From contig NZ_CP048411.1 of NCBI RefSeq assembly GCF_019355055.1, positions 1,798,001-1,862,000 on the forward strand: a DNA stretch of 64,000 nucleotides, read 5' to 3'. Shown one piece after another: positions 53,436-62,151 of the stretch; the stretch's first letter is position 1; every line of letters begins with the position of its first letter. Below the pieces are notes generated by a model that was not told the origin of the DNA, did not search any database, and saw only the letters and a list, made by a program, of their open reading frames with translations. The stretch comes from Pseudomonas sp. MTM4 (GTDB lineage Bacteria; Pseudomonadota; Gammaproteobacteria; Pseudomonadales; Pseudomonadaceae). The position numbers were made by a program, and so were the translations under genes.

Positions 53436-54287
53436 TCAGTTGAATACCAGGGTCTTGTTGCCGTGAACCAGCACACGCTCTTGCAAGTGATAGCGCAAGC
53501 CACGCGATAGCACCATCTTTTCCACGTCTTTGCCCAGCCGCACCATGTCCTCGATGCTGTCGCGGTGACTGACACGCACCACGTCCTGCTCGATAATCGG
53601 CCCGGCATCCAGCTCTTCGGTTACGTAATGGCAGGTTGCGCCGATCAGTTTGACCCCTCGCTGCGCAGCCTGATGGTAGGGCTTGGCCCCTACGAACGAA
53701 GGTAGGAAGCTGTGGTGGATGTTGATCACGCGCTGCGCGAACTCTTCACACAGCTCGGCCGGAAGGATCTGCATGTAGCGGGCAAGCACTATCACATCGG
53801 CCTGATGTTCACGCACCAGACGCGACACCTCGGCAAACGCCTCTTCCTTGTGTCCTGGCTTGACCGGCACATGGAAGAACGGAATTCCATGCCACTCGAC
53901 CATGCTACGCAGGTCGTCGTGATTGGAAATCACGCAGGGAATATCGCAATCCAGCTCACCGCTGTGCCATCTGTGCAGCAGATCGGCCAGACAATGCGAC
54001 TCGCGACTGGCCATCAGCACCACGCGCTTGCGCTGTTCCGAGTCGGTAATGCGCCACTCCATGGAGAACTCACGCGCTATCGGCGCGAACGCCTGATGAA
54101 AACCTGCGAGATCGAACGGCAACGAATCAGCACGGATTTCATGACGCATGAAAAACCAGCCACTCTGATGATCGGAGTGATGATTGGCTTCGGTGATCCA
54201 CCCATTGTAAGTGGCCAGGAAATTACTGACCTTGGCGACAATGCCAACGCCATCGGGGCAGGCAATAACCAGCCTGAACGTGCGCAT
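53436..54287 (-). CDS. purU: Formyltetrahydrofolate deformylase
   Basis: 283 residues: an N-terminal ACT domain (1-80, LVIACPDGVGIVAKVSNFLATYNG) and a formyltransferase-like hydrolase domain with IHHSFLPSFVGAKPYHQAAQRGVK near 200-223, where catalytic Asn, His and Asp sit. Releases formate from 10-formyl-THF, which PurT (27509) can use. Divergent from mvaT. Confidence 0.96.
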   Translation of the reverse strand: MRTFRLVIACPDGVGIVAKVSNFLATYNGWITEANHHSDHQSGWFFMRHEIRADSLPFDLAGFHQAFAPIAREFSMEWRITDSEQRKRVVLMASRESHCLADLLHRWHSGELDCDIPCVISNHDDLRSMVEWHGIPFFHVPVKPGHKEEAFAEVSRLVREHQADVIVLARYMQILPAELCEEFAQRVINIHHSFLPSFVGAKPYHQAAQRGVKLIGATCHYVTEELDAGPIIEQDVVRVSHRDSIEDMVRLGKDVEKMVLSRGLRYHLQERVLVHGNKTLVFN

Positions 54288-54702
54288 GAAAGTTAACTCC
54301 GGCTATAAAAAGGTGGCGCATTCTAGCGCAGCGAAGAAAACCGTAACCACATGATCGCACCAGCGCGCACCCTTCCCCGGTGTTCGCCGCCGGGCCACCA
54401 TTTTAGGTACACATGAACCCCAATAACCTGAGGGTTATCCTATACAGCGCCCGATACCGGTTTCGTAATATTGTGTCGCGGACAGCGACTCCGCCGATGC
54501 AGAGCGGGGCGCCTGGTAACCGGGACCTGACGTAGCGCTAACTTCAAGGAAGAATTATTTCGCCGAAGACTAACTGAACGGCTTTAACGGCCAATTTCAA
54601 AGAGAACCATAGTCAAACTTTATTCAACGCTATATTTACTTGAGCATTGCGGCTGTCTATGATTACCAACACTTGCGTTCAAACCTATACCAAGGAAGTC
54701 AC
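54288..54702. other. Divergent regulatory region purU / mvaT
   Basis: 415 bases, AT-richer than its surroundings, especially 54540-54700 (for example TTTATTCAACGCTATATTT). A short hairpin ATAACC-TGAG-GGTTAT is at 54423-54438. H-NS family genes often regulate themselves through AT-rich leaders; this is an inference. No coding frame was accepted. Confidence 0.5.
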
Positions 54703-55080
54703 ATGTCGCTAATCAATGAATACCGCGCCACTGAAGAAGCCATCAAGGAACTGCAGGAACGCCTGAAATCTCTTTCTGCAGACGACAAGCTGAAAAAAGA
54801 GCTTGAATTCGAAGGCAAACTGCGTGAACTGATGGGCGAATATCAAAAATCGCTTCGCGACATCATTGCGCTGCTTGATCCGGATGCCCGAAACAGCAAG
54901 ACACAACGTACCGCAAAGGCACCAGCCGCAACCAAGCGCGCCCGCCGTATCAAGCAATACAAGAATCCGCATAACGGCGAAGTGATTGAAACCAAAGGTG
55001 GTAATCACAAGACGCTGAAAGAGTGGAAAGCGCAGTGGGGCTCGGAAGAGGTTGAAGGTTGGGCCACTCTGCTCGGCTAA
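54703..55080 (+). CDS. mvaT: H-NS-family transcriptional regulator MvaT
   Basis: 125-residue xenogeneic silencer of Pseudomonas that binds AT-rich DNA and represses acquired and virulence genes. N-terminal coiled coil (1-60, NEYRATEEAIKELQERLKSL) for oligomerisation, linker rich in Ala/Lys (78-95), and C-terminal DNA-binding domain RRIKQYKNPHNGEVIETKGGNHKTLKEWKAQWG (about 88-120; minor-groove contact by RGN-like GGNHKT). ATG 54703, AAGGA before it. Between purU and sbcB as in P. aeruginosa. Confidence 0.96.
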   Translation: MSLINEYRATEEAIKELQERLKSLSADDKLKKELEFEGKLRELMGEYQKSLRDIIALLDPDARNSKTQRTAKAPAATKRARRIKQYKNPHNGEVIETKGGNHKTLKEWKAQWGSEEVEGWATLLG

Positions 55081-55096
55081 TTATTCCGCTACAGCT

Positions 55097-55147
55097 GAAA
55101 GCCATCTGACGCCTCATGCCACGCATGCGGATCAAATGGCTTTTTTG
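55097..55147. terminator. Terminator between mvaT and sbcB
   Basis: AAAGCCAT / ATGGCTTT stem with T6 on the + strand, 17 bases past mvaT; can also serve sbcB (its stop is at 55160) in reverse. Confidence 0.75.
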
Positions 55148-55159
55148 TGTCCGCTCAAA

Positions 55160-56587
55160 TCAGCGAAGGTACCGCTCACGCAAGCCCTGGGCATACGAAG
55201 CCCATTGCTGAAGTAGCTGCGCCTGCTGCGAGGTCGCGGTCGTCAACTGCGCTTGCAGAGTACTTTCGAATTGCTCCAGCGTATTGGGCGCCCCAAACTC
55301 GGGCGCGGTTAAGCGTTGCCGGCAGAACTCATCCCATTGCTGCTTCTCGGCCGCCGAAAGGCATTCAGGAAAGTTGCGTGCGCGGTAACGAAAATGCAGT
55401 TCCGGTAGACGCGCATCATCAAACGGCGGCACTTCGCTCGAAGTCTGAGTCGGCACCAGATTTCTGACCTGTTCGCACAGACGCCGATCACGCTCGCCCA
55501 GGAAAGCTTCATAAAGTTGTTGCTCAGGATCCGCTAAGTCAGCGAACCCCTGCTCTTGATAAATATCGGCGAGTTTCGTGCTCCATTCTGCCTTTCGGCC
55601 GCGCAGATCGCGCGCCCTGGTTTCGCAACAACGCAGATCCAGGCCCAGTCGATCGATATCGGAGGCGCGCAAGACATTCATGGGCACCAATACGGGGCAG
55701 CGGTTCACATGTACCAGTTTCAGCGGGGTTGGCAGCTTCTCGCCAAGATCTTCCCGCCGGGTATACAGCCGCTCGCGGAGATCATCGGAAGTTTCTTCCC
55801 ACAAAGGTGAGCATTCGGAGTTGAGGTCGCAAACAATCAGTGCGTTGCGATTACGTGGATGCCAGGCCAGCGGCAGAACTATGGAGAGATAATGCCGAGC
55901 GGCAGAAAAGCGCCCCGAGATATGTACCATCGGTTTCAAAAGCTCGATCTGCTCGATGACTGCATTCTTGCGGCGCAACCTATATAGGTAGTCATAGAGC
56001 CGGGGCTGACGATCCCGTATCAAACGGGCCAGTGCGATGGTTGCTCGCACATCCGATAACGCGTCATGCGCCTGTAGATGTTCGAGGCCGTTGGCCGCAC
56101 TTAGGCGCTCCAGCTTGAGCGTCACTCGTCCGTCCTCCTCCGGCCAGACCAGTCCTTGGGGGCGTAGTGCATAAGCGGTGCGAACCAGATCGATCAGATC
56201 CCAACGGCTGTTGCCGCTTTGCCATTCGCGTGCATACGGGTCGAAGAAGTTGCGGTACAGACTGTAGCGCAGCACTTCGTCATCGAAACGCAGCGTGTTG
56301 TAACCCGCACCACAGGTACCCGGCAGCGCCAGCTCCTGATGCAGGCGAGTAATGAACTCCGCCTCACATAAGCCTTTCTCGGCCAAGGTCGTGGGGGTGA
56401 TGCCAGTTACCAGACACGCAGCCGGATGCGGCAGGATGTCGTCGCTGAGGCGGCAATAGATATTCAGCGGCTCGCCAATTTCCTCCAACGCCTCGTTGGT
56501 ACGGATACCGGCAACCTGCAGCGGCCGGTCGCAACGCGGGGAAATACCGGTGGTTTCAAAGTCATACCAGAAGATGCTGGATGTCAC
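55160..56587 (-). CDS. sbcB: Exodeoxyribonuclease I
   Basis: 3'-5' single-strand DNA exonuclease (475 residues) acting in recombination and mismatch repair. DEDDh motif: Asp9 and Glu11 in WYDFETTGIS, Asp in YNTLRFDDEVL, and HDALSDVRATIALARL near 180-195; a C-terminal SH3-like and helical domain follows. Start is GTG 56587, with weak ribosome site. Converges with mvaT. Confidence 0.95.
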   Translation of the reverse strand: MTSSIFWYDFETTGISPRCDRPLQVAGIRTNEALEEIGEPLNIYCRLSDDILPHPAACLVTGITPTTLAEKGLCEAEFITRLHQELALPGTCGAGYNTLRFDDEVLRYSLYRNFFDPYAREWQSGNSRWDLIDLVRTAYALRPQGLVWPEEDGRVTLKLERLSAANGLEHLQAHDALSDVRATIALARLIRDRQPRLYDYLYRLRRKNAVIEQIELLKPMVHISGRFSAARHYLSIVLPLAWHPRNRNALIVCDLNSECSPLWEETSDDLRERLYTRREDLGEKLPTPLKLVHVNRCPVLVPMNVLRASDIDRLGLDLRCCETRARDLRGRKAEWSTKLADIYQEQGFADLADPEQQLYEAFLGERDRRLCEQVRNLVPTQTSSEVPPFDDARLPELHFRYRARNFPECLSAAEKQQWDEFCRQRLTAPEFGAPNTLEQFESTLQAQLTTATSQQAQLLQQWASYAQGLRERYLR

Positions 56588-56706
56588 GTGGGGCGTCCCT
56601 ATCGGTGTTCGGGCGCCAGTCTAGCAGCGCACCATTTCCGGCGTGCTGACCGGGACCACGAACGATCAGCGCCACCCACCAAAGCCCGGCCACGCAACCG
56701 AATCGC

Positions 56707-57141
56707 TCAGCCACCGTGGTAGTGATCCTCGTCGACGGCCGTGCGCCGTGGAGCATCGTTGAGCGGCAGGCGGGCCGGCGGGATGCTCGACATCGGACGA
56801 AAGCTGAAGTAATGATGCAGCGCGTCGATCATGTGACGTATTTCGCTGGGCGCGGATACTAGTTCGAAACCGGAATCGAAGCTGCCCGGCGTGACGTCCT
56901 CACGGGACCAGCGGCAGGTTGCACTGAAGTCGACGCAACGCAGCTGGCCATGCTGACCGGGAATCTTCAGACGCATCTCGAAGCGCGCATCGACCATCAT
57001 CGGATAGGGACTGATGAGCATCAGCCCGGTCTCTGAAAGGTTGCCGATGAAACCTAGTGGCTTGTCGGTGAAACGATTGAAAACGTTGAGGTAGTACGGC
57101 AACTGGTGCCGCTGGATACTGCGCTGATTGGTCATGTTCAT
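56707..57141 (-). CDS. PilZ domain protein
   Basis: 144-residue c-di-GMP receptor-type protein. The motif RxxxR is R7-S-I-Q-R11 and the second element NLSETG near 39-44 is the (D/N)xSxxG strand, so ligand binding should be possible. AGGGAAC precedes the ATG. No effector domain is fused. It sits in a region rich in c-di-GMP enzymes (see 60666). Partner unknown. Confidence 0.88.
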   Translation of the reverse strand: MNMTNQRSIQRHQLPYYLNVFNRFTDKPLGFIGNLSETGLMLISPYPMMVDARFEMRLKIPGQHGQLRCVDFSATCRWSREDVTPGSFDSGFELVSAPSEIRHMIDALHHYFSFRPMSSIPPARLPLNDAPRRTAVDEDHYHGG

Positions 57142-57189
57142 CGTTCCCTGCCTGCCGCACGTTTGATTGCCGTGACCATCGCCCGCCGC

Positions 57190-57618
57190 TCAGCTGCAGC
57201 TCTGACTGATACGACTGGCCAACTGCCGCCGCGCCGCCCCTATCTCCTCATCACTGTAGTAGACCCGTCCTCCGTTTGCATCGGCACGAAAGTAGCGGCC
57301 ACCTCGGGACAGACTCGACAATTCCTGACGCAACTGACGGCACGTCTGCTCGCGCTCGGCACGGCGTGTGCTGGCGGCGTCATCGGCCAGCTGCTGCTCT
57401 TGCCGACGGGCCTCGTGAAATCGTTCGGTACGCGCCTCCCGCTCGCGAGTCGCGTCGTCACGCTCGATGACCTGCGGTCGCACCTCGACCTGCTCAGCAC
57501 CGGCGCGCGGCTGCGAGCCGAAATGTACATTTCCCTGGGAATCTACCCAGCGGTAAATACCAGCCGTTGCACACGGCGCGACCAGCAAGCCTGCGAACAG
57601 TATGGATGCGACACGCAT
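57190..57618 (-). CDS. DUF4124 domain protein, periplasmic
   Basis: 142 residues. A signal peptide (1-19) leads to a short DUF4124 motif GIYRWVDSQGNVHFGSQP, then a coiled, Arg/Glu-rich segment and a second short fold GGRYFRADANGGRVYYSDEEIG near the end. GGGAAGG precedes the ATG. DUF4124 proteins are secreted and poorly understood. Confidence 0.82.
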   Translation of the reverse strand: MRVASILFAGLLVAPCATAGIYRWVDSQGNVHFGSQPRAGAEQVEVRPQVIERDDATREREARTERFHEARRQEQQLADDAASTRRAEREQTCRQLRQELSSLSRGGRYFRADANGGRVYYSDEEIGAARRQLASRISQSCS

Positions 57619-57656
57619 GGGTTCCTTCCCGTCCAGTCACGATGACCAGCTCAGTT

Positions 57657-58034
57657 TCACGGTTTGACGGGATGGGTCACTACCCGCTCCTCGGGTTGAT
57701 AGTGCCCCAACTGACGCAACGTCTCCAGTCTGGCGCGGCCACGGAAGGCGTATTCGCTAGCTGGATAACGGGCCTGGATGAATCGATAGGTTTCCGCCGC
57801 ATCGACGAACAAGCCCTGGCGCTCCAGGCATTGGCCACGCAACAGCGAAATTTCCGGCTGAAGGTTGTCACGGGGACGACTGCGACGCTCGGCCTGGGAG
57901 AGTTCGAGCATCACCTTGTCGCAATCGTCGTTGCGGTAATGGGTATAGGCGGCATCAAGATGGCGGTCGAGTGCACTTCTGCTGCTACAGCCTACGCTGA
58001 GAGTGGCCAGAAAAAGAATGGCAAGGGTTCGCAT
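57657..58034 (-). CDS. Small lipoprotein with TPR-like helices
   Basis: 125 residues. Signal peptide with lipobox SVGC (Cys16), then helical repeats resembling a tetratricopeptide pair (LDAAYTHYRNDDCDKVMLEL, LVDAAETYRFIQARYPASEY). Ends within 38 bases of the DUF4124 gene downstream, same strand. Function unknown; possibly an assembly or scaffold protein by the repeat type. Confidence 0.8.
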   Translation of the reverse strand: MRTLAILFLATLSVGCSSRSALDRHLDAAYTHYRNDDCDKVMLELSQAERRSRPRDNLQPEISLLRGQCLERQGLFVDAAETYRFIQARYPASEYAFRGRARLETLRQLGHYQPEERVVTHPVKP

Positions 58035-58203
58035 GGGTTAGTAATCCTCCGATGCCGGCTTATCGACCATGACGAGAAAAACTGCAGCCCGCTCGGCGCC
58101 CGAACGATGTGCCGTCCCGCCCCTTAAAGAGTAGTGAAAGCCAACGATGACTACAGCCGCACGCCATAGTAGCCTCCGGCCCATTCAGAAAAAGGAGCAA
58201 TGA

Positions 58204-59658
58204 ATGACTTCGCGCCGTACCAAAATCGTCGCCACGCTAGGCCCGGCCAGCAGCTCGCCGGAAGTACTGGAAAAAATGATCCTGGCCGGACTCGATGTCG
58301 CGCGCCTGAACTTCTCTCATGGTGCGCCGGATGAGCATCGCGCCCGGGCGCAACTGGTACGGGATATCGCCGCACGACATGGCCGCTTCGTCGCGCTGCT
58401 TGGCGACCTGCAGGGACCGAAGATTCGCATCGCCAAGTTCACCAACAAGCGCATCGAGCTGGCCGAAGGCGACAGCTTTCGCTTCTCCGTCACCCACCCG
58501 CGCGACGCTGGCAATCAGGAAGTGGTCGGCATCGACTATCCGGACCTGGTCAAGGATTGCAGCGTCGGCGACGAGCTGCTACTCGACGATGGCCGTGTGG
58601 TCATGCGCGTCGATGCGACGACCGCCGATGAATTGCACTGCACCGTGCTGATCGGCGGTCCGCTGTCGGACAACAAAGGCATCAACCGTCGCGGCGGTGG
58701 CTTGACCGCTCCCGCGCTGACCGCCAAGGACAAGGCCGACATCAAGCTGGCCGCGGATCTGCAGCTGGACTACTTGGCTGTCTCATTCCCGCGCGACGCC
58801 GCCGATATGGAACTGGCCCGCCGCCTGCGCGACGAGGCCGGCTCCAGCGCCTGGCTGATCGCGAAGATCGAGCGCGCCGAGGCGGTTGCCGACGACGAAG
58901 CCCTCGACGGGCTTATCCGTGCCAGCGATGGCGTGATGGTCGCTCGCGGCGATTTGGGCGTGGAAATCGGCGATGCCGAGCTGGTTGGCATTCAGAAGAA
59001 GATCATTCTCCACGCACGTCGCAACAATAAGGTGGTGATCACCGCGACCCAAATGATGGAGTCGATGATCCAGAGCCCGATGCCGACCCGCGCCGAGGTT
59101 TCCGATGTAGCCAACGCCGTGCTCGACTACACCGATGCGGTCATGCTGTCGGCGGAAAGCGCCGCTGGCGAATACCCGATCGAAGCGATTAAGGCGATGG
59201 CGCGCGTCTGCGTCGGCGCCGAGAAACATCCGACCAGCATCAAGTCCGGCCACCGCCTCGGCCAGCGCTTCGAGCGCAGCGATGAAAGCACGGCGCTCGC
59301 GGCGATGTACACCGCCAACCATTTCCCGGGCGTCAAGGCGATCATCAGCCTGACCGAAAGCGGCTATACCACGCTGATCATGTCGCGCATCCGCTCCTCG
59401 GTGCCGATCTTCGCCTTCACCCCGCATCGCGATGCCCAAGCCCGCGTGGCACTGTTCCGTGGCGTGCAGACCGTTCCGTTCGACCCAGCCGCACTGCCGG
59501 CCGACAAAGTCAGCCAGGCGGCGGTAGACGAACTGGTCAAGCGCAACATCGTGCAGCCGGGCGATTGGGTCATCCTGACCAAGGGCGACAGCTATCACGA
59601 CTCCACGGGCGGCACCAACACCATGAAGATCCTACGCGTCGGCGATCCGCTGAGCTGA
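58204..59658 (+). CDS. pyk: Pyruvate kinase (type II, PykA-like)
   Basis: Phosphoenolpyruvate and ADP to pyruvate and ATP. 484 residues. N-terminal RRTKIVATLGPASSSPEVLEKM at 4-25, NFSHG loop at 39-43, active-site lysine in IAKIERAEA near 217, and ARGDLGVEI near 240; allosteric domain at the C-terminus. AGGAG lies before the ATG. The upstream 169 bases form a divergent promoter region with the lipoprotein gene. Confidence 0.96.
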   Translation: MTSRRTKIVATLGPASSSPEVLEKMILAGLDVARLNFSHGAPDEHRARAQLVRDIAARHGRFVALLGDLQGPKIRIAKFTNKRIELAEGDSFRFSVTHPRDAGNQEVVGIDYPDLVKDCSVGDELLLDDGRVVMRVDATTADELHCTVLIGGPLSDNKGINRRGGGLTAPALTAKDKADIKLAADLQLDYLAVSFPRDAADMELARRLRDEAGSSAWLIAKIERAEAVADDEALDGLIRASDGVMVARGDLGVEIGDAELVGIQKKIILHARRNNKVVITATQMMESMIQSPMPTRAEVSDVANAVLDYTDAVMLSAESAAGEYPIEAIKAMARVCVGAEKHPTSIKSGHRLGQRFERSDESTALAAMYTANHFPGVKAIISLTESGYTTLIMSRIRSSVPIFAFTPHRDAQARVALFRGVQTVPFDPAALPADKVSQAAVDELVKRNIVQPGDWVILTKGDSYHDSTGGTNTMKILRVGDPLS

Positions 59659-59666
59659 CAACCACG

Positions 59667-59702
59667 CCGAAAGGTATGGCCCGTGCTGCCATGCCTTTCG
59701 GC
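59667..59702. terminator. Inverted repeat after pyk
   Basis: GCCGAAAGGTATGGC pairs with GCCATGCCTTTCGGC (one G-T mismatch), loop of about six bases. No clear U tract, so it may be a terminator or repeat. Confidence 0.5.
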
Positions 59703-59737
59703 ACGCTTCATTTTCAACCAATCGCGGGCGTCCTCGC

Positions 59738-60673
59738 TCAGGCCTGACGGACCAGGAACGCATCGCTCAGAATTTGACCTCGGGCTATCCCCGCCAGAAA
59801 CATGTGTTTGGCGCTTTCCTCGACGAAAGCAGCTCCGCCGCAGATCAAAACCCGCTCCTGCCGCGACGCCACGCGCAGCGCTTGCAGCACGTCTTGCGCC
59901 TGCCTCCGCTCGAAATATTTCACGCTCAGATTTTCGTGCTGCCCGGCGAGACGCTCCAGTTCGGCTCGCAGATAGGATTCACCCCGACAGAAATGCAGCA
60001 GCCGAACAGGCCCGGTATGCCCCTGCCGCAGCGCTTCGCGCAAAATGGACCAGAGCGGCGCAAGCCCGGTGCCGGCAGCCAGTAACAGTAAGGGCTGGGT
60101 CTGCCAGCCGACGTCGTAATGCAGCGCGCCCTGGTGTAGCTGGCCGAGACGCAGGCTATCGCCAAGAATCAGGTTGCGCGCCGCCTCGCTGAAGGCTCCG
60201 GGTCTGGCGCAGTCCAGGTGGAACTCAAGCCAAGGCTCTTCGCCCGGAACGCTGGCGAGCGAATAGGAACGCGCGATACCGTCGCCAGTCCACAGCAGCG
60301 CATGCTGACCCGCGCGGTAGCGCACAGGGCGATCGGGCATCAGGCGCAACCGAAGAACATCCCCACCGAACCAGTCGAGCCCCTCCACGCGCGTCGCCAC
60401 GCCCTCTCGCTGGGGGTCGAACGGGGCGACTTCGACGTCTTCGGTCACGGTGCATTGACAGGCGAGCCGCCAGCCCTGCAGACGCTTACCGACATCGAGC
60501 GCATCCGGGCGAGCATCCTCTGGTTCACCCGCCACGCACCGTACCAGGCAGGCATGGCAGCGCCCCGCACGGCAGCTGTAGGGCACGTTCAGACCCGCGC
60601 AGTTGAGCGCATCGAGCAGGTTGCTGCCCTCACTCACGCGCCAGGACCGAGCCCCGCAACGGATCTCAGGCAT
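59738..60673 (-). CDS. Ferredoxin-dependent reductase with 2Fe-2S domain
   Basis: 311 residues: plant-type 2Fe-2S domain at the N-terminus (CRAGRCHACLVRC, cysteines near 35-46), then FAD domain with RSYSLAS near 155 and an NAD(P) domain (LLLAAGTGLAPLWSIL near 215). Electron transfer from NAD(P)H to an acceptor such as an oxygenase. ATG 60673 overlaps the end of the sadC-like gene by eight bases, so the two are coupled. Acceptor unknown. Confidence 0.9.
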   Translation of the reverse strand: MPEIRCGARSWRVSEGSNLLDALNCAGLNVPYSCRAGRCHACLVRCVAGEPEDARPDALDVGKRLQGWRLACQCTVTEDVEVAPFDPQREGVATRVEGLDWFGGDVLRLRLMPDRPVRYRAGQHALLWTGDGIARSYSLASVPGEEPWLEFHLDCARPGAFSEAARNLILGDSLRLGQLHQGALHYDVGWQTQPLLLLAAGTGLAPLWSILREALRQGHTGPVRLLHFCRGESYLRAELERLAGQHENLSVKYFERRQAQDVLQALRVASRQERVLICGGAAFVEESAKHMFLAGIARGQILSDAFLVRQA

Positions 60674-61796
60674 CGACAGCCGCCCAGCTTGCTTCGCAGC
60701 GGTTACGTCCATTTTCTTTGGCGCGGTACAGCGCCTCGTCCGCCCGTTGCAACGCCTCGCCCAGGTCATCGCCGGCATTGAGCAACGTAAGCCCGACCGA
60801 CAGGCTGAGATGCCCTGCCTGCATATTCACATCCAGTGGCTGGGCATTAGCGAACGCCTCGCGCAGGCGCTCACAACAGGCACTGAACTGCTCGGCGTCG
60901 GTGTGCGGCAGCAGCAACACGAACTCCTCGCCGCCGTAACGAGCGAGTATGTCGCCGTCGCGTAGACACGAGCGCGCCACCGAGGCGAAGGTCTGCAGCA
61001 CACGATCACCCGTGGCGTGTCCGTGCAGGTCGTTAATCCGTTTGAAATGATCGAGATCGATCAGGGCGAGACCAGACCTGTGCCCCGCACGCAGCCGGTT
61101 CAGCTCATCCTCGGCTCGCCGGAGAAAATGCCGACGGTTGTACAGCCCGGTCAGCTCGTCCGTGGACGCCAGATCCTCCAGCTGCCTCATCATGCCGCGC
61201 AGCGTCTCCTGATGCGCCTGGAGGGCGAAACGACGCTGGCGCATGCGCTGACGCAGCTTATAGACGTACCCGACGAACAGGCACATCCAGATCAAAGTGA
61301 CCAACAACACACCGGTCTGCAGCAACGCCACCTGCGGGTCGCGCAGTTGCCCCTGCTGAGCGTCATACAACGACATGCCGACGAAGCTGAGCAACGCCAG
61401 CACAGCGTAGCGGGTGAAGACCTTTGGATGGAGAAATACCGCAAACATCAGCACCAGCACATAAAGCACCAGCAGCGAGCCGCGGTTGTCGCCGAGATTG
61501 AACAGAAAGAAGGTCAGCCAGACCAGCGCAACCAGCACCTGCGGTTCGGTCAGGCTGGGGTCGCGAAAGCGCAGATTGTGGCCTCGGTAGAAGATCCCGA
61601 AGAACACCAGTTGGCTGGCCAGAATCATCACCGAACCGACTATCGCAGTGTCCAGCGGCGCCTGGTAGAACCCACCGGCCACGGTGATCCAGGTCAAAAG
61701 CAAAGCAAGGCCATAGGTGCCGGCCGCCATGCCGAAACGTTTGGTCACCAGTTGCTGAAGCGCCTGCTGATCGCTTTCGTCACGAAGCGTGCGCAT
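60666..61796 (-). CDS. sadC: Membrane diguanylate cyclase, SadC-like
   Basis: 376 residues; six hydrophobic helices in residues 20-180, then a GGDEF domain from about 205. GGEEF at 288-292 is the active loop; RDGD at 279-282 is the inhibitory RxxD, five residues before. In P. aeruginosa SadC raises c-di-GMP and promotes biofilm, and sits next to fumarase as here; that protein is longer by about 110 residues. ATG 61796 has GGGA(TGG) upstream; ATG 61805, three codons earlier, is possible. Eight-base overlap with the reductase gene downstream. Confidence 0.88.
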   Translation of the reverse strand: MRTLRDESDQQALQQLVTKRFGMAAGTYGLALLLTWITVAGGFYQAPLDTAIVGSVMILASQLVFFGIFYRGHNLRFRDPSLTEPQVLVALVWLTFFLFNLGDNRGSLLVLYVLVLMFAVFLHPKVFTRYAVLALLSFVGMSLYDAQQGQLRDPQVALLQTGVLLVTLIWMCLFVGYVYKLRQRMRQRRFALQAHQETLRGMMRQLEDLASTDELTGLYNRRHFLRRAEDELNRLRAGHRSGLALIDLDHFKRINDLHGHATGDRVLQTFASVARSCLRDGDILARYGGEEFVLLLPHTDAEQFSACCERLREAFANAQPLDVNMQAGHLSLSVGLTLLNAGDDLGEALQRADEALYRAKENGRNRCEASWAAVDA

Positions 61797-62151
61797 GGAA
61801 TCCATCCCATAGTGGCAATTCGACGCACTTTACGCTGACCGAGCGAAAAAGCCCATAAGCAGCCGTTTCGAAGCTGCGGCGAGATATCAATCGACTCGAT
61901 TGCGACCATTCTGTCGCCTTCTGCCAACGAACCTTCATATACCTTGCGCCTGTATGAAGCCTGCGGCTCGTTCTCTCGTTTGATGATCGATTGACGGCCG
62001 CGCCGCCCCGGTTCCTCTGTGCATCCCTTCACCTTTGGTCCGTCTGTGTACCCGCCCGGTCGGCGGGTTATACTGCCGCGCCTTTTTTATCCCGCGCGTG
62101 TCGGTCTCTTCTCGACACGCCCGTCTCCGCCCCGCCAAGAGGACGCGCTGC
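61797..62151. other. Divergent region sadC-like / fumarase
   Basis: About 355 bases of non-coding sequence that must carry both promoters. AAGAGGA, eight bases before the fumarase ATG, is its ribosome site. No operator or riboswitch recognised. Confidence 0.45.
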
